Part shown: positions 37,056 to 49,700 of the stretch, piece after piece | Numbering within the stretch: position 1 is the stretch's first letter | Layout of the letters: the number at the start of each line of letters is the position of its first letter | Source: Corella eumyota | Taxonomy: Eukaryota > Chordata > Ascidiacea > Phlebobranchia > Corellidae | Direction: 5' to 3' | DNA: 64,000 nucleotides | Assembly: GCA_963082875.1 (NCBI GenBank) | Contig: OY720099.1 | Coordinates: forward strand, 19,387,066-19,451,065 | Made by a program: the position numbers and the translations under genes | Notes under the pieces: model-generated | What the model was told of the DNA's origin: nothing | The model's database searches: none | What the model saw: only the letters and a program-made list of their open reading frames with translations

Positions 37056-37334
37056 AGTTGTATTTAGTAATATTTGAAGAATGGGTTTCTAGAAGTTTAT
37101 ATATATATTTTTTTTTGCTTAACTGTTCAAATCTATAGCTATTGCTTTTTTAGGGATAAATAAAAATTTGTTTCGTTTTTTATTTTTTCCGCAGTTTATT
37201 TACTCCGCGTTCCCAATAAATTTTTCGCGTTTATGATGTATAGAGCTTTACGTCACGTCGTATTTTAAATACTGCAAAAGTCAATAAATGTGATATTTCT
37301 ACAAGTTTAAAAAACGCTTATTAAGGTTAATGAC

Positions 37335-39461
37335 ATGTCAAAGAAGAGCAATGGATTTAAATCGGATAAACATAACTATATTGTTTTTAATGCGCCCAAT
37401 CATGAAAAAAATGAGCTAGAAAATTTAAGAAAAAATCATAGCGGGGAAATATGTGGATTTAATTTAGGCAATCATTCTTCTGGTGTTCAGTTCTCCGTTT
37501 GTGTTGTCAGCATCTTTTCACTCTTTATTATTTATGGATATTGTCAGGTTAGTTTGCTTTTAAATTGAGAAAAAAGGAAATGTTTTTAAATGCGTTTTGC
37601 AATATAGATTTTTTTTTGTATATATCTTTATCCTCGATGTGGGAAAGTCGAATGCGCAACTTAAACATAGAGTAACATTAGTTACTCCGACCCTGTCTCG
37701 AGTTGCCTGTCGCAGTTTGGGATATTATAGATTGTAATTGCCCGATAATGATGCTGCTGATAGTTTTTCTTAATATATTTAAAAATTTTAAATCGTTTTA
37801 CAATGTTCTTTCTTTCAGTACAACTAGGTAACTTTATTTGTTTTATTGCAAAGGATTGAATATTTAAAATTTAAACTTCTGCATATGTTTTATTAAGGAG
37901 TGGTTATTTCGAATTAATGAAGTAAAAAAGCATGGTATGTTTGTCACTTTAATGCAGTTTGGGTTTTATTCAATGTTTGGAATGCTGGAGCAATCGGTTT
38001 ATAAAGCTGAAAGAAGGTAATTTTCTCTTGTATTAAAATTATATTTCAGAAAAGAGTATTTAGATATAAGAAAACGGACTAGTTTATAAGTTTTTATCTT
38101 TCTTTTTTAATTTTTTAACTTGTTTTATAGCAAAGTTCCATTAACTTCTTACATGCTACTTGCTTTTCTTACCATTGGAACGATGGGTCTTTCAAATACT
38201 TCTCTTGGTTATTTAAATTACCCTACTCAGGTTATATTTAAATCAAGTAAACTCATTCCAGTTATGATAGGGGGAATACTTATACAAGGTATATTAAAGC
38301 TGTTTTCTGAAAACATTTGTTACCACTAGTTTTTAATAAAACTTAATTTTTAGGTCATAAATAATATTAAATTTAACCCAAAATTTAAGTTACCATGACA
38401 AATAAGTTTTATATAGATTTTGTGATTAAAATTAATTGAAAATTTGACATAGGTAAAAGGTATACCGTCTTGGACATAATAGCTTGTGTTCTGATGACAG
38501 TTGGATTAATTTTCTTTACATTTGCTGACCAGAAAGTTTCCCCAAATTTTGATCCAACTGGAGTGGTATTAATATCTTTAGCACTTTGCGCAGATGCTGC
38601 TATAGGTAATTGATATTATAAATATGATAAATTGTAAACTAAGTTATACATTTTGAATTTATTGTAAGCTAAAAAGTAACTTTAAACATGGGAAGTTGTT
38701 AAACTGATATGTTTTTTTAAATATAACCTTAGGCAATGTACAAGAACTGGTTTTAAAGAAATACCATAGCAACAACGCTGAACTTGTACTTTATTCGTAT
38801 GGAATTGGGTTCTTTTATTTATTGGCTGGAAATTTTATATTTGGAAGCGTTTTTGATATTTCTGTTTTTATGTTAAAGGTAGGTTTAATAAATTGCACAT
38901 CTATAAGTGTAGCTTAATAATAGTATTAAGTAATACCAAAGATAAGTTAATTGGCAGGTTACTCAGGCAGTTTAACAACGTTTTACATTTAAAACTGCAT
39001 TTAAATCTTATCTTTTAAATTAAAGCTGATTTTTTTCTTATTTTTTTAGAATCCGTTAGTGATCTTTGTTATTTTTTTATTCTCCGTTACCGGTTATATC
39101 GGTCTCATGTTTGTGTTACATTTGGTCCGAACATTTGGTGCTCTTATCGCTGTAACTGTATCTACTGGTAGAAAAGCTGTCACCTTAGTGCTATCTTTTT
39201 TGTTTTTTACCAAACCATTTACTACACAGTAAGTAATAGAAATTTGTTAAAATGTTTTAGTGCCAAATTCGGATTTTTAAACTTATATATAACATTTTTT
39301 TGATAAATTTTAGATATGTATGGAGTGGTTTCCTAGTGTTATTCGGCATATGGCTTAATGTATATAGCAAAAACAAGGCAAAAATTAATACCTATGTTCT
39401 AAGCTTACTGAAGCAGCCAAAGGAAAAATTAAATTCACAAATGAGCAATAATATCGTTTAA
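37335..39461 (+). CDS. SLC35B3: SLC35B3, PAPS transporter 2 (Golgi nucleotide-sulfate carrier)
   Basis: Exons 37335-37547, 37898-38016, 38131-38288, 38453-38605, 38733-38878, 39050-39228 and 39314-39461 give 371 residues, close to human SLC35B3 (~400). About ten membrane segments. Near-identical blocks to the vertebrate protein include GTMGLSNTSLGYLNYPTQVI, TGVVLISLALCADA, NVQE, FGALIAVTV, TGRKA and KPFT.QYVWSG, followed by LNVYSKN. The family moves 3'-phosphoadenosine 5'-phosphosulfate from the cytosol into the Golgi lumen for sulfation of glycans and proteins. The close paralogue SLC35B2 is less similar in these blocks. Converges tail-to-tail with the twin-CX9C gene. Confidence 0.95.
37615..37762 (-). 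repeat. truncated tRNA-derived SINE in SLC35B3 intron 1
   Basis: Tail half only (ATCCTCGATGTGGGAAAG to AATGATGCTGCTGAT); the tRNA-like head is missing. Confidence 0.8.
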
Positions 39462-39880
39462 CATTTTATCAGCATTTTTCTTTACCTTACTACTTGGTGT
39501 TTTATCATATTCATTTATACACACGCACTTATTTATTTATACCTTGTTTTTATATTTTACGGGAAGAAGTTATTAAATATTTAAATACAAAAGAAATTGT
39601 TATTAATATCGCCATCCGGTGTTTCCATAAAGTCCGGGAACGACATCACCTACCATCGCACTTCCCTTTTTTAACAATTTATTTCTTGCAACCTGTTTTA
39701 AAAAAGACTAAATTAATCTCTTGTTTAAGAGCATAAAGTTGCATTAAGTGATGAACAACTGGATATATTAAAGGTTGTTAACTAAGTTATTCTTTATCTA
39801 CATACACAACTAATTTTTACATTATTGTTGAGAACAACAACTAAGTTATATAGTGTTTCAATCTTTGCATAATATATTAA

Positions 39881-40491
39881 TTATGATTTCTGCAAAAAAC
39901 AACATGCAACAATTGCCTTGAAAATGAGTTTGGCAGTAACTCGTGCTTACCCTTTTTAAACCTGCTTCACACTCTGCTAAATCTTCACTTTCCCTCCAGC
40001 ACTCAGCTTGAGCATGTCTGGAGCTCATGTTTCTCATGCACATATATCGGGCAAATTTCTGAACGTCACATTTTTTTTCTTGCCTACAACAGCATTAGAA
40101 TTGACTTAGCATATAATGTTAGGTCCTGTTAGTTCAAAAGTATTACTTCATTGCTAGTTATACAAGTAATATTATTTCATTGCTAGTTTTTATAACTTTA
40201 CCCTAGAGCTGCTGGCTTAGCAGGAGTTTATACTGTTTATAGCACCTTACTTTAGGGTGTAACAGCATGAGAGCAGTGGGGATCGAACACAGAACCTTAG
40301 TTTAAAACCTACCTTGCAATACGTTCATTGGGTTCTTCTAATGGTCGTAACTTTTCGTTATTCATTCTGTACATAGCATCCTCCCAATCAGGGTTTGCAG
40401 AAAACACTTGAGGAGTGGGTTTCCTTTTTTGCCTTTCAATATAAGCATCGTACTCTTCCTTAGTCATCGTAGGTTCTGCTCTCTTGAACAT
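39881..40491 (-). CDS. twin CX9C (CHCH) mitochondrial protein
   Basis: Minus-strand exons 40491-40313, 40083-39951 and 39889-39881 give 106 residues. The second exon encodes CDVQKFARYMC and CWRESEDLAEC, two exact C-x9-C motifs forming a coiled-coil-helix-coiled-coil-helix fold; such proteins are imported into the mitochondrial intermembrane space by MIA40 and act as respiratory-chain subunits or assembly factors. The N-terminal 60 residues are charged with no targeting peptide, as usual for this class. The last coding exon is only nine bases (Lys-Ser-stop) after acceptor TTTTTTGCAG. I cannot name the family member. TSR3 lies 193 bp upstream on the same strand, so co-transcription is possible. 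Confidence 0.75.
40204..40305 (-). repeat. partial tRNA-derived SINE
   Basis: Fragment from GGCTTAGCAGGAGTTTATAC to GGGGATCGAACACAGAACC, covering the box B side; in the first intron of the CX9C gene. Confidence 0.75.
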
Positions 40492-40684
40492 TTTTATTGT
40501 TTACATTTACCCAAGGTTTAAAAAAAAAAATCTTAATAAAAGTATTACAGTTTAATAGGAATTCTACCAGTTTAACAGTATATTAAATATTGCATACACA
40601 ATTTTAAATTTGTTACTTATAATATTGTGTTATTAGTTTGTTTGTGGTTTTATACAGAATATATTATATGACATATTTTGGGGA

Positions 40685-41515
40685 TCAATCTTCACTTAAA
40701 GAGCTCTCATCTGAACTTGGTGGTGTTGGGTTTAGTTTATAATTTGGGTTTCCACATTCTATATTTAAATCAATATCAAATGGATCTCGTTCGTTTTCAT
40801 CGAGTCTTGCTTGAGCTTCATCAGCCAACCACTTCTGTTCTGCAGCTATGGTTTCATCAGAATTTTTACAAGTTTGATAAAGATCTAAAAGGTCTTTGTT
40901 AAGAGATATAAAACCATGGCCCCACTTGAATAGTTTAAGCAATGTCTGTGCTTCACTAACAAAACCACAAATATAAAGTGTTGCAGCATATGCTTCGGCA
41001 CATGATAGTTTACAAGGACGACCATAGTTAATTGGGTTAGCAGCTACTAAGTAAGGTAAAAGTCTTGGAACTCGACCCTTCATTTTTGAAAACGGTGTTT
41101 CTTCTAAACGTGCCCACGAACAATCAATCACACTAATGCCCGATTCCTCTACGAATTGTCTGTCACCCCCAGAAACATATTCGGTTGCCATGGGGCTTAA
41201 TACGATACCAGAAAAATGTTGGGGTAACCGTAAGATCTTTACAATGCCTTTACGGGCAAGTTTTCTACCGCTACACTTTTTCGGATCACAGTGTTTTAGA
41301 TCCCACATTGCAAGTGGAAATGGTAAGTTTAACTCAAATTTAGAAGAAGCTTCTTCCATATTTTCGTGATCAAAAATCTCCGAACCTTGTGCATCATCTT
41401 CATTGATGGATAATTTACTTAGCTCTTTGTTGAATCTAGAGTGATTGTAATTATGTTTTTTTCTAGATCCTTTACCACCATTTTTAGGCATTTCTTTTTT
41501 TAAACCACTAAACAA
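40685..41515 (-). CDS. TSR3: TSR3, 18S rRNA aminocarboxypropyltransferase
   Basis: Single exon, 276 residues. The conserved core covers about residues 65-235: MWDLKHCDPKKCSGRKLA, VLSPM, VIDCSWARLEETPF, RLLPYLVAANPINYGRP, KLSCAEAYAATLYICGF and FKWGHGFI, all characteristic of TSR3. The enzyme transfers the 3-amino-3-carboxypropyl group from S-adenosylmethionine to a hypermodified pseudouridine in 18S rRNA during late 40S maturation in the cytoplasm. N- and C-terminal tails are charged and low in complexity (Ser/Glu/Asp end), as in other eukaryotes. A second Met eight residues in (MPKNGG, 41491) is an equally likely start. Lack of introns is unusual beside its neighbours. Confidence 0.95.
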   Translation of the reverse strand: MFSGLKKEMPKNGGKGSRKKHNYNHSRFNKELSKLSINEDDAQGSEIFDHENMEEASSKFELNLPFPLAMWDLKHCDPKKCSGRKLARKGIVKILRLPQHFSGIVLSPMATEYVSGGDRQFVEESGISVIDCSWARLEETPFSKMKGRVPRLLPYLVAANPINYGRPCKLSCAEAYAATLYICGFVSEAQTLLKLFKWGHGFISLNKDLLDLYQTCKNSDETIAAEQKWLADEAQARLDENERDPFDIDLNIECGNPNYKLNPTPPSSDESSLSED

Positions 41516-41898
41516 AAAACCTAGTAAAGAAAACTAATGAACAATAAAAAAAGTAATTTTTTTTTATACGACTATGTACAGATGTATTTTAATTATATTA
41601 CAATAACATTCAAGAAAGGTAGGAAGGCTTTGGTTTAAAAAACTTTGAGTAATCAGCAGATACAAGGCTATAAAACTGGTAAACAACACCAAATACAACA
41701 TGAAATACCGGTAAAAATAAGATTATGTATAAGTTGTAAAGTTGACCTTTTTAAAATTGAGGATAAATTAGCACGACAAATATTACTCGTCTGCTCGTGT
41801 CATATTGAGTTATAACTTTTGTTTACGCTGTATTGTTTTTGTATTTCAGAACACGCGCGAAAATTTTTTAAGAAGTGTTTACTAAAAACTGAACCAAA
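41516..41898. promoter_or_regulatory. bidirectional promoter region, TSR3 / BUB3
   Basis: Only 383 bp separate the two divergent start codons, so both promoters must share this stretch. AT-rich; no certain element. Confidence 0.5.
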
Positions 41899-44800
41899 AT
41901 GTCCGAATTTCAATTAAATAATTGTCCAACAGATGCAATATCTGCTGTTAAGTTTAGTCCAAATTCTTCCCAGTTCCTGCTGGCTTCGTCATGGGATTGT
42001 GGAGTTAGGTTGTACGATGTTACCGAAAATAATCAACGATTTCAATACGATCATAAAGTCCCTGTTTTGGATTGCTGTTTCTCGGTAAAAAACAAATATT
42101 TATACTATCTTAACAATATTTATATTATACTATCTGTTTGTGTAAGTCTTAAAGCTTTAATTTAATATGTCAATTACTTGTAAGAAATTTAGGTAAAGGC
42201 AGAAAGGGTTTAAATTTAAGTGGTTTTTATGAAGAGGGTTTAAATGTAGGGTGTTTAAATGTTAGAAGTCCAGATGTAAGGGTTAAAATGTATGGGGTTT
42301 TAATTTAAAGGGTTAAAAAGTATGGCATTTAAATGTAAGAGGTCCAGATGTAAGGAATTAAAATATATGGGGTTTAAATATAAGACGTTCAGATGTAGGG
42401 GTTCTTATGTAAGGGGTTTAGATTAAATGGTTTAAATTTATATATATTTCTAGGATTCAGTCCATGCATTTAGTGGTGGTTTGGATGGAGTTCTTGTGAG
42501 TTATGATTTTAATTCAGGAAGGGATTTTGAGATTGGAACTCATTACAATGCTATTAAGTGAGTGGAATTACAAATTGAATAATTTCTCCATCTGATGCCA
42601 AGACTATGATCTTTATTGAAAATAACTAACTCTTAGTTTTAAAAGCATTTTTTAAGCAATTTTTTATTACTTTGCCAATGTTGAAGTCAAATGTCATTTG
42701 CTCAGTGCTAATTCTTAAAATTACTTATATTAAGTGTTGATATGATTATAAATTTATTCTTACATAAAAAAAAACTAAAAAACTTCAACCTCCGCTTTTT
42801 TAGTTAATTAAATATTAGATTTAAATGTATTTTATAAATGTTGCAGATGTGTTGAATATTGTACAGAAACTAATCAAATTATCACAGGAAGCTGGGATCA
42901 ATCCATTAAACTTTGGGATCCAAGAAGTCCAACTGGACCTCTAGGAGTTTATACACAACCTAATAAGGTCAACGTTGTTTTTGATTTTAGGGTAAAATTC
43001 TATGTCAAAGAAATTACTTTTTGACTAGGATGACTTTATTTAAAATTCTTAATAATTGTGTATGGCGCATTATTATGAAAACTGTTATATTTTAATTGTG
43101 ATTTTTCATATAGCCTTTACCTTGTTTTTTAGATGGTTAAACCTTAATTCAAAAACTAAATGTTTTTTTATTATTTATCTTTTCTAACAGTGACTAGTTT
43201 CGAATATAAAGTAATATTCTGTTAATTGTGCTACTTCTTATTTAACCTTTGTTTAATATATGGAATTAATGAACCATTATTTATAATAATATTTCAGGTT
43301 CTAACAATGTCAGTATGTGGGAACAGAGTTATAGTAGGAACAGCGGGGAAAAATGTTCTAGTTTGGGATTTAAGAAACATGGCTTGTGCCGAACAAAAAC
43401 GGGATTCAAGTTTGAAATATCAAACAAGATGCATCAGAAGCTTTCCTAACAAGCAGGTGTTTTTTTAGTTAAACTTGTTATAAATTTAATTTTTGTCATT
43501 TGTTTTATAAGTTTGTAGCATAAAAATAATCGTATATATTGCGCAATTTAATTACAGTATTTAAATTTTATTAAAATTTTTTAAAAAAGTTTAAATAGTC
43601 TATACTCTACACTAAATCAATTGCTAAGCAATTGGAACCTAAACCTTTGTTAACTAAAACGTATCTGCCTACTCGTGGCGTTTTTGAAATGTGTTTTTCA
43701 TTTAAAAAGTTAGCAAGTTAAAAGAATTTTTAAATTCAGGGATTTGTGTTGAGTTCAATCGAAGGAAGAGTAGCAGTCGAATACTTGGACCCTGAACCTG
43801 CGGTACAAAAGAACAAATATGCTTTTAAGTGTCACCGAATTAAAGAAAATGGAATTGAACATATTTATCCTGTTCATGCCATCGCTTTTCATAATAAATA
43901 TAACACCTTTGCTACAGGTAAATGAAATATACAATTTTTTAATTAAAAAAATTGGGAATTTTTAATTGTATGTCCCCTATTTTATTTATTGGTTTGTTAT
44001 AATGTTTGATTTACTGATAAAATAGTTTGCCCTAAAGTCTGCATTTTTATTTGTCGTTAAATGGTCGCAACCCCCAACTAATATTTGTCAGCGAAAATTT
44101 ACCCACGCACCACAAACGAAAGGTTTTTTATTTTGTAGGAATATAAATTGGACATAAACATAAATATTTTGCAATCAAGCTTTAATTTTTATAAACCGAC
44201 AGCGTGGTGTAGTGGTAAGAACACTTGCTACACCACACAAGAGGTCGTGGGTTCAATCCCCACTGATATCATGTTGTAGCACCCTTGAATAAGGTGCTAT
44301 AAACGGTATGAACTTCTGCTGAGCAATTATAATCTATAATATCCCAAACTGTCACAGGCGACTCAAGACTTGGTCGGAGTAACTGATGTTACTCTATGTT
44401 TAAGTTGCGCATTCGACTTTTCCACATCAAGGATAAAGATATATACAAAAAAATAAATATCTAAATATTTAAATGCTTTAAAGTGAATATTTAATTTTTC
44501 AAGGTGGTGCTGATGGTTTTGTAAATATGTGGGATGGGTTCAACAAAAAAAGACTTTGCCAATTTCACAAATTTCCTGGTCCAATATCTTCCCTTGCGTT
44601 CAGTGATGATGGAACCACTTTGGCTGTGTCTGTCTCCTCTTTATATTGCTCCTCTTCCACTCCTGATGAAAGTATTCGAGATTCAATTTGTATTCGTCAT
44701 GTAAACGATTCTGAAACAAAACCCAAGTAAGATTGTTTTTACTTTTTTAAATTCAAGTCTATTTTAAAATTAACTTGCTTTTAAATATTTACCTTTTCTT

Positions 44801-45130
44801 GATGTGAGAATGTAGACTTCACGACCTAAACATAGCGTAACATTTGTTACTCTGACTCATTCTCGAGCTGATACTTTTGGGATCTTATTGCATATAATTG
44901 CTTGATAATTATGCTGCTAATTAAGTGTTGGCTTAGCAGGAGTTTGTACAGTCTATAGCACCTTACCCAAGGGCGCTACAGCATGTGACCAGTGGGGATT
45001 GAACTTAGGACCTCATGTAGTAAAGCCAAGTGTTTTAACCACTACACCATGCTGTCAATTAGGTTTTATTATTTGTTGATAGTAATCAAAATATACTAAA
45101 AACAATTTATTTTTTAGAACTGCCACCTGA
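41899..45130 (+). CDS. BUB3: BUB3, spindle checkpoint WD40 protein
   Basis: Exons 41899-42084, 42454-42557, 42847-42967, 43298-43456, 43740-43917, 44504-44726 and 45118-45130 give 327 residues, matching the usual ~328. WD40 blades are visible throughout (LLASSWDCGVRLYDV, GGLDGVLVSYD, ITGSWDQSIKLWDPR, VIVGTAGKNVLVWDLRNM, GFVLSSIEGRVAVEYLD, FHNKYNTFATGGADG, GPISSLAFSDDGTTLAV). BUB3 forms a beta-propeller that binds GLEBS motifs of BUB1 and BUBR1 and recruits them to phosphorylated KNL1 at kinetochores. The last coding exon is 13 bases long (Thr-Ala-Thr-stop plus one shared base). AATAAA at about 45172. Confidence 0.96.
42195..42430 (+). repeat. degenerate G/T/A tandem repeat in BUB3 intron 1
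   Basis: Many variants of GGGTTTAAATGTAA; the longer block TCCAGATGTAAGGGTTAAAA recurs at about 42268 and 42347 (period about 79 bp). Confidence 0.75.
44040..44180 (-). repeat. short interspersed repeat, second family
   Basis: Contains GGTCGCAACCCCCAACTAAT, GCACCACAAACG and TTTTATTTTGTAGG-like core shared with copies at ~47150, ~53940 and ~55080. Directly precedes a SINE head at 44198. In BUB3 intron 5. Confidence 0.6.
44198..44456 (+). repeat. tRNA-derived SINE, near full length, plus orientation
   Basis: GACAGCGTGGTGTAGTGGTA head, GTGGGTTCAATCCCCACTG box B, and tail ATCAAGGATAAAGATATATAC with A-rich end. BUB3 intron 5. Confidence 0.88.
44797..45058 (-). repeat. tRNA-derived SINE
   Basis: Tail CTTGATGTGAGAATG to head ending CACTACACCATGCTGTCA, moderately diverged. 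BUB3 last intron. Confidence 0.8.
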
Positions 45131-46712
45131 ATGTTTGGATATTCTATAAATACAGAAGCTTGTTAATCTATAATAAAAAAGACAATCTGATTTTTTTTTT
45201 GTTTTGTAAACAATTGCTTTAAACTAGCATAGTATTTCTTTTATTGTTTTTTCCCTTTTTCACTTATTACATAAAAGGTAAACTTTAATTCAATGAAAAG
45301 TTTTGTAACACCATTTGTATACTCTTTTTTAACAGACTTAAGGTCTTAAGAGTTAATAAAAAGCATTAAAAAAATAAGAATGCTTTTAACTAGTTGTAGT
45401 GAGGGCTTATATGATTTAGGTAGGGCTATCTTTACCAAACATATAGTATTAAATTTAAAACTATAGTATTAAATTTATTAAATAATAAACTAGATTAATG
45501 TGATTTTGCAATCATTTTGTATCGATTTATATATGAAAAAGGGCAAAAAAAATTTAATTATGTTAAAAATGAGGATAATTGAAATATTGTAACAAATTTA
45601 TTAGGTGACGTCATAAGTGGTGATGTTAAAGTGTGATTTATATCCCACCGTTTGTGTTAAAGTAAAATTTTTGTTTCTATTCTGGATTTTTCACGTGCAA
45701 TTTCAACATTAACTTGAAAACAGAGTTTAAGTAATAACAAAAGGTGGCGTATGGTTAATCTATCTTATTAACAAACATTTCTGACATTTGTTGTCAACGC
45801 AGAACAGTTTTAAACGTTGCAAAATAAATATTAACTAACGTCAGAACGTAAAGAACGTAACGCTATGGGGTATAAGAAAGGAAAGTATAGTATATACGAT
45901 ATTTAAAGGACAGAAATGTGCTTTATTTTTTTGTATATATCTTTATCCTTGATGTGGGAAAGTCGAATGCGCGACCTAAACATAGAGTAACATCAGTTAC
46001 TCTGACCCAGTCTCAAGTTGCCTGTCTGCCTACGGCAGTTTGGGATATTATAGATTATAATTGCCCGGTAATTATGCTGCTGATTAAGTGCTGGCTCAGC
46101 AGGAGTTCATACCGTTTATTGCGCCTTACTCAAGGGCGCTTCGGTATGAGATCAGTAAGGATTGAACCCACGACCTCTTGTGTGGTGTAGCAAGTGTTCT
46201 TACCACTACACCACGCTGCCGGTTAAATTTTAGTTACATTTTGAGTTTTTAGTAAAAAGGAAATCTGCGTTGTATAAAATGAGTATTTAAATACCGCATA
46301 TCGGTTCCTATAAAATATACAGGATCGAATGTATATCAAATGGATTACTTGGATCCTAAATGACTTAGGATTTACTCCATGCAATCTTTTTAATAGATCT
46401 ATTCCTTTAATATTTTTGATCCAGTACATTTTATAGATACCCTTGTTTTAGGTTTTTACTAGAAAAGTCTACTTTTAACACAGATAATTAATTAGGAGCT
46501 CTATTAGCATTGTCCGCCAAGTTGATAAAATGCAGAATTGCGGAGTTCTTATACCCTTACCTTAATCTTCTCTTGTACATTCCGCCTTTTCCGCATTTAT
46601 TTTAGTACTATTCATTTCAGCAGCGGCAACGCTAATAAATTTCCATTAAATATTTATATTTTTAATCCATCAGACGTTTATTTTATTTGTCTAAAACAGA
46701 TTAATCAAAATT
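45131..46712. other. intergenic region BUB3-DCAF1
   Basis: BUB3 3' UTR at the left, a full SINE at 45935-46222, and a CRE-like TGACGTCA at 45606-45613. Just before the DCAF1 start codon there is a pyrimidine-rich stretch. Nothing else recognised; the open frame across the SINE is not a gene. Confidence 0.45.
45935..46222 (-). repeat. tRNA-derived SINE, full length
   Basis: Tail TATATATCTTTATCCTTGATG region to head CACTACACCACGCTGCCGG, with a small internal duplication CTGTCTGCCTACGGC. Intergenic. Confidence 0.88.
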
Positions 46713-49700
46713 ATGTCGACATCGACAACTAACAATGTGGAACTGCCAAAAATACAAACACTTCTGACGGAATGGAATATTCAGAAAGATAAAGAGGGAT
46801 ATGATGTTGTGGATTTCTTAATCAAGTAAATTTTCTTTGTTGGTTTTAATTGGTCTAATTTTTTTAAAACAACAAGTCAATAGATTGTTCACGATCATGA
46901 TTTAATTTTTTTTTGTATATATCTTTATCCTTGATGTGGGAAGGTCGAATGCGCGACCTAAACATAGACTAACATCAGTTACTCTGACCCAGTCTCGAGT
47001 TGCCTGTGGTAGTTTGGGATATTACAGATTATAATTGCCTGATAATTAAGTTGCTGATTAAGTGCTGGCTCAGCAGGAGTTTATACCGTTTATAGTGCCT
47101 TACTCCAGGGCGCTACAGCATGAGAGCAGTGGGGATTAAACCCATGTTGTTGCAATATGGTTGCAACTCTTAACTAATGATAGCCTGCATTAATTAAGCC
47201 GCACACCACAAACAGCAGTCTTTTTTTTGCAGGCTGTTACTTAAAACATAAATATATTGTTTACTAAGCTCTATTAAAAATATATATTTTAAATTTTTTA
47301 GGTTGTCTGAAAGATTTGAAAAACTAACTGAAGATTTTTTCAAGCAAGATCCAGATCCATTTGATGACAGACATCCTGGTGAAAATTTAGATGTTTTTTG
47401 TATTCAAGCTTGTATAATAAAATATTTATTTATTCCTGATGCGGGAAACCTCAATTTAACTGATTAAGGCAGGATCAAGTATCATTAACATTTTACTCAA
47501 GGTTGCTTAAAGTTGTTAGCAATGAGAATCAAACTTAGAACCTTTCATAGTAAGACCATATGTTCTAATATATTTTTTTAAACTATTGTCAATTGTAAAT
47601 TTTTGCAATATAAAATATTTTTTTTAGCTTCTACAGCTCCAACTAGTGGATTTGCCGAATTATTAAAAGCATTCACAAAGCAAGAAGAATATGTTTCTTT
47701 TTTGGACACACTTATAGACAAATACCTTATGCATAGTGAGTCGAATATACCCAAAAAAGGTCAAAAATTTACAGTTACTGAGGCAGCAACCAGACTCTTG
47801 TTAGCTGTTATGCCAGGGCTTGATGCAATCAACATTTTAACAGAAAAAAATGTGAGTTACAAAGCAAAATTATAAGTGTCTATGCAATTATAAGAAATCA
47901 ATCACTTTTAAAAGCTTAAATCTTTGGTTAATTGCATTAAATGGTTTACATTTTTAATGGTACAGAAATTTTTTGTTACTAAAACATAGACCAGTTTTTA
48001 GGCTTAACTTTAAACTTTTGTAAATATGTTTGTAGAGTGAACTGTTGCAAACGTTGTACAATTGGGCAGAAAAAGCGAAAGAACCATTAAGAACATATGC
48101 AGTTGGCTTGTTAGCTAATGCTGTCGAAAATCAAGAAGTTGTTACATCAAACAACAGGGATAACCATCTAATATTGGTAACTTGTTTCGTTTCTAGGTAG
48201 TAGGCTTTACTACATCGAGTTCTAGGCTGAATTTTTATTGTTTTATGTTGCAATACCCTTGAGAAAGACACTATAATTAGTACAAACTTTGATTAGTCAA
48301 AAACTAATCAGCAGTTTGATTTTCAGACAATTACAAATTAATAGCCTATTATCTGAAAGTGCCAAAGCCAACTTAAGACTGGGTCTGGGTAACTGATGTT
48401 ACTCTATGTTTTAAGGCTGTAAAGTCAGTTTCTTACATCGAAAATAAATAAATATTTTTAATTTAAAAAATAATTTGTTTTTAGGTTCCAGTTTTGTTGA
48501 AGAGATTGTGGAACAATATTGAACCAGGTCGATACCCAAACCAAAATGAAACCTCAGATGCAAAAGAAATACCTCCAATAAAAACTCAAAACTCAGACTT
48601 AAAAGTTTTAAGTTTGAGTAAAAAAAGAAAAACCACGGAAGAAAATGGAAAAAAGACTAAAGCGAGAAAACTAGAAAATCAGCCGTCAACGAGCAAACTA
48701 AAACCAACCAAATTAAGTCTAAACGAAAAGTTAAATTTTACTTCAGATAATGATGAGCTGGGAATGTTACCACATTTCAGTGAATTAGACAATGAAGTTA
48801 GTAATAGTAGCTGGTGAGTGTGTACCTCTAACTATGTTAATCTGCTTATAACTATCATTACTATTATTCCTGTTTGCATACTGTTTACAAAAGCAGTTTT
48901 TTAGTTGTTATTTTTTTAAAAATATTGTTTTCTGTAAATGTAAGCAGGCTAACTTTACAAATAAGTTATAGGTTAGTGTGAAGTTAAACCTAAACATTTA
49001 AATAGGCTCTTATATAATCATCTAACCTGGTCCACTGAATGATATGCAATTCTACCTTTAGCAATTGATGTTATATGGTTTTGTAAACACTGTAATGTTT
49101 ATTAATCTTTTTATTTTTAGGGTTGAAATGATGCCCGTTGTGATTGGTTGTGGTTTTAGTTTAGCTCCACCCCTTTCTGATGATCTGTCCAATCGCTTTA
49201 TCCTCAAGTTTTTAACACCACTTGGTAAGCAGCATTAGCTTAAATCATAAATTTTTATAATTGAATAGGCAGTTATTTTATGTATGTCTATATATAACAG
49301 AGCTTGGTGGACAATATATAGGGCAACTAATTGTATAGGGCAACTAATTGTCGGCCATAGGGCAACTAATTGTAAATTTTAAATGGTGAATTGTTTTGAT
49401 TTTGACTGTTTTTTTGCAGCTGAGTATCAAGACTTGTTGTCTGTATTCTTGGAGCACAAAGTATTGGATTTGATTCGATATTTTTTGGATAAAAGCAACA
49501 CTAACGACGGTCTGCTTACTTTTGCTGCACTCAAATTTTTTGCTTTTATGTTGTGCCATAATAAGGTAAGATTTAAAACTTAAAACACCTCTTAAATATA
49601 TTATTATTAACTTTGTAACTTATGGTTTAAGCCAAGAAAGACCTCCATGTTATGTCATACCAAAGTAAGATAATGTTTTAAAATGTATTATAACTTCACC

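Noticed and set aside
39494-39736. 80-codon frame after SLC35B3
   Set aside because: Falls in the 3' UTR between convergent genes; no family features.
45918-46190. 90-codon plus-strand frame
   Set aside because: Lies across a SINE copy read antisense.
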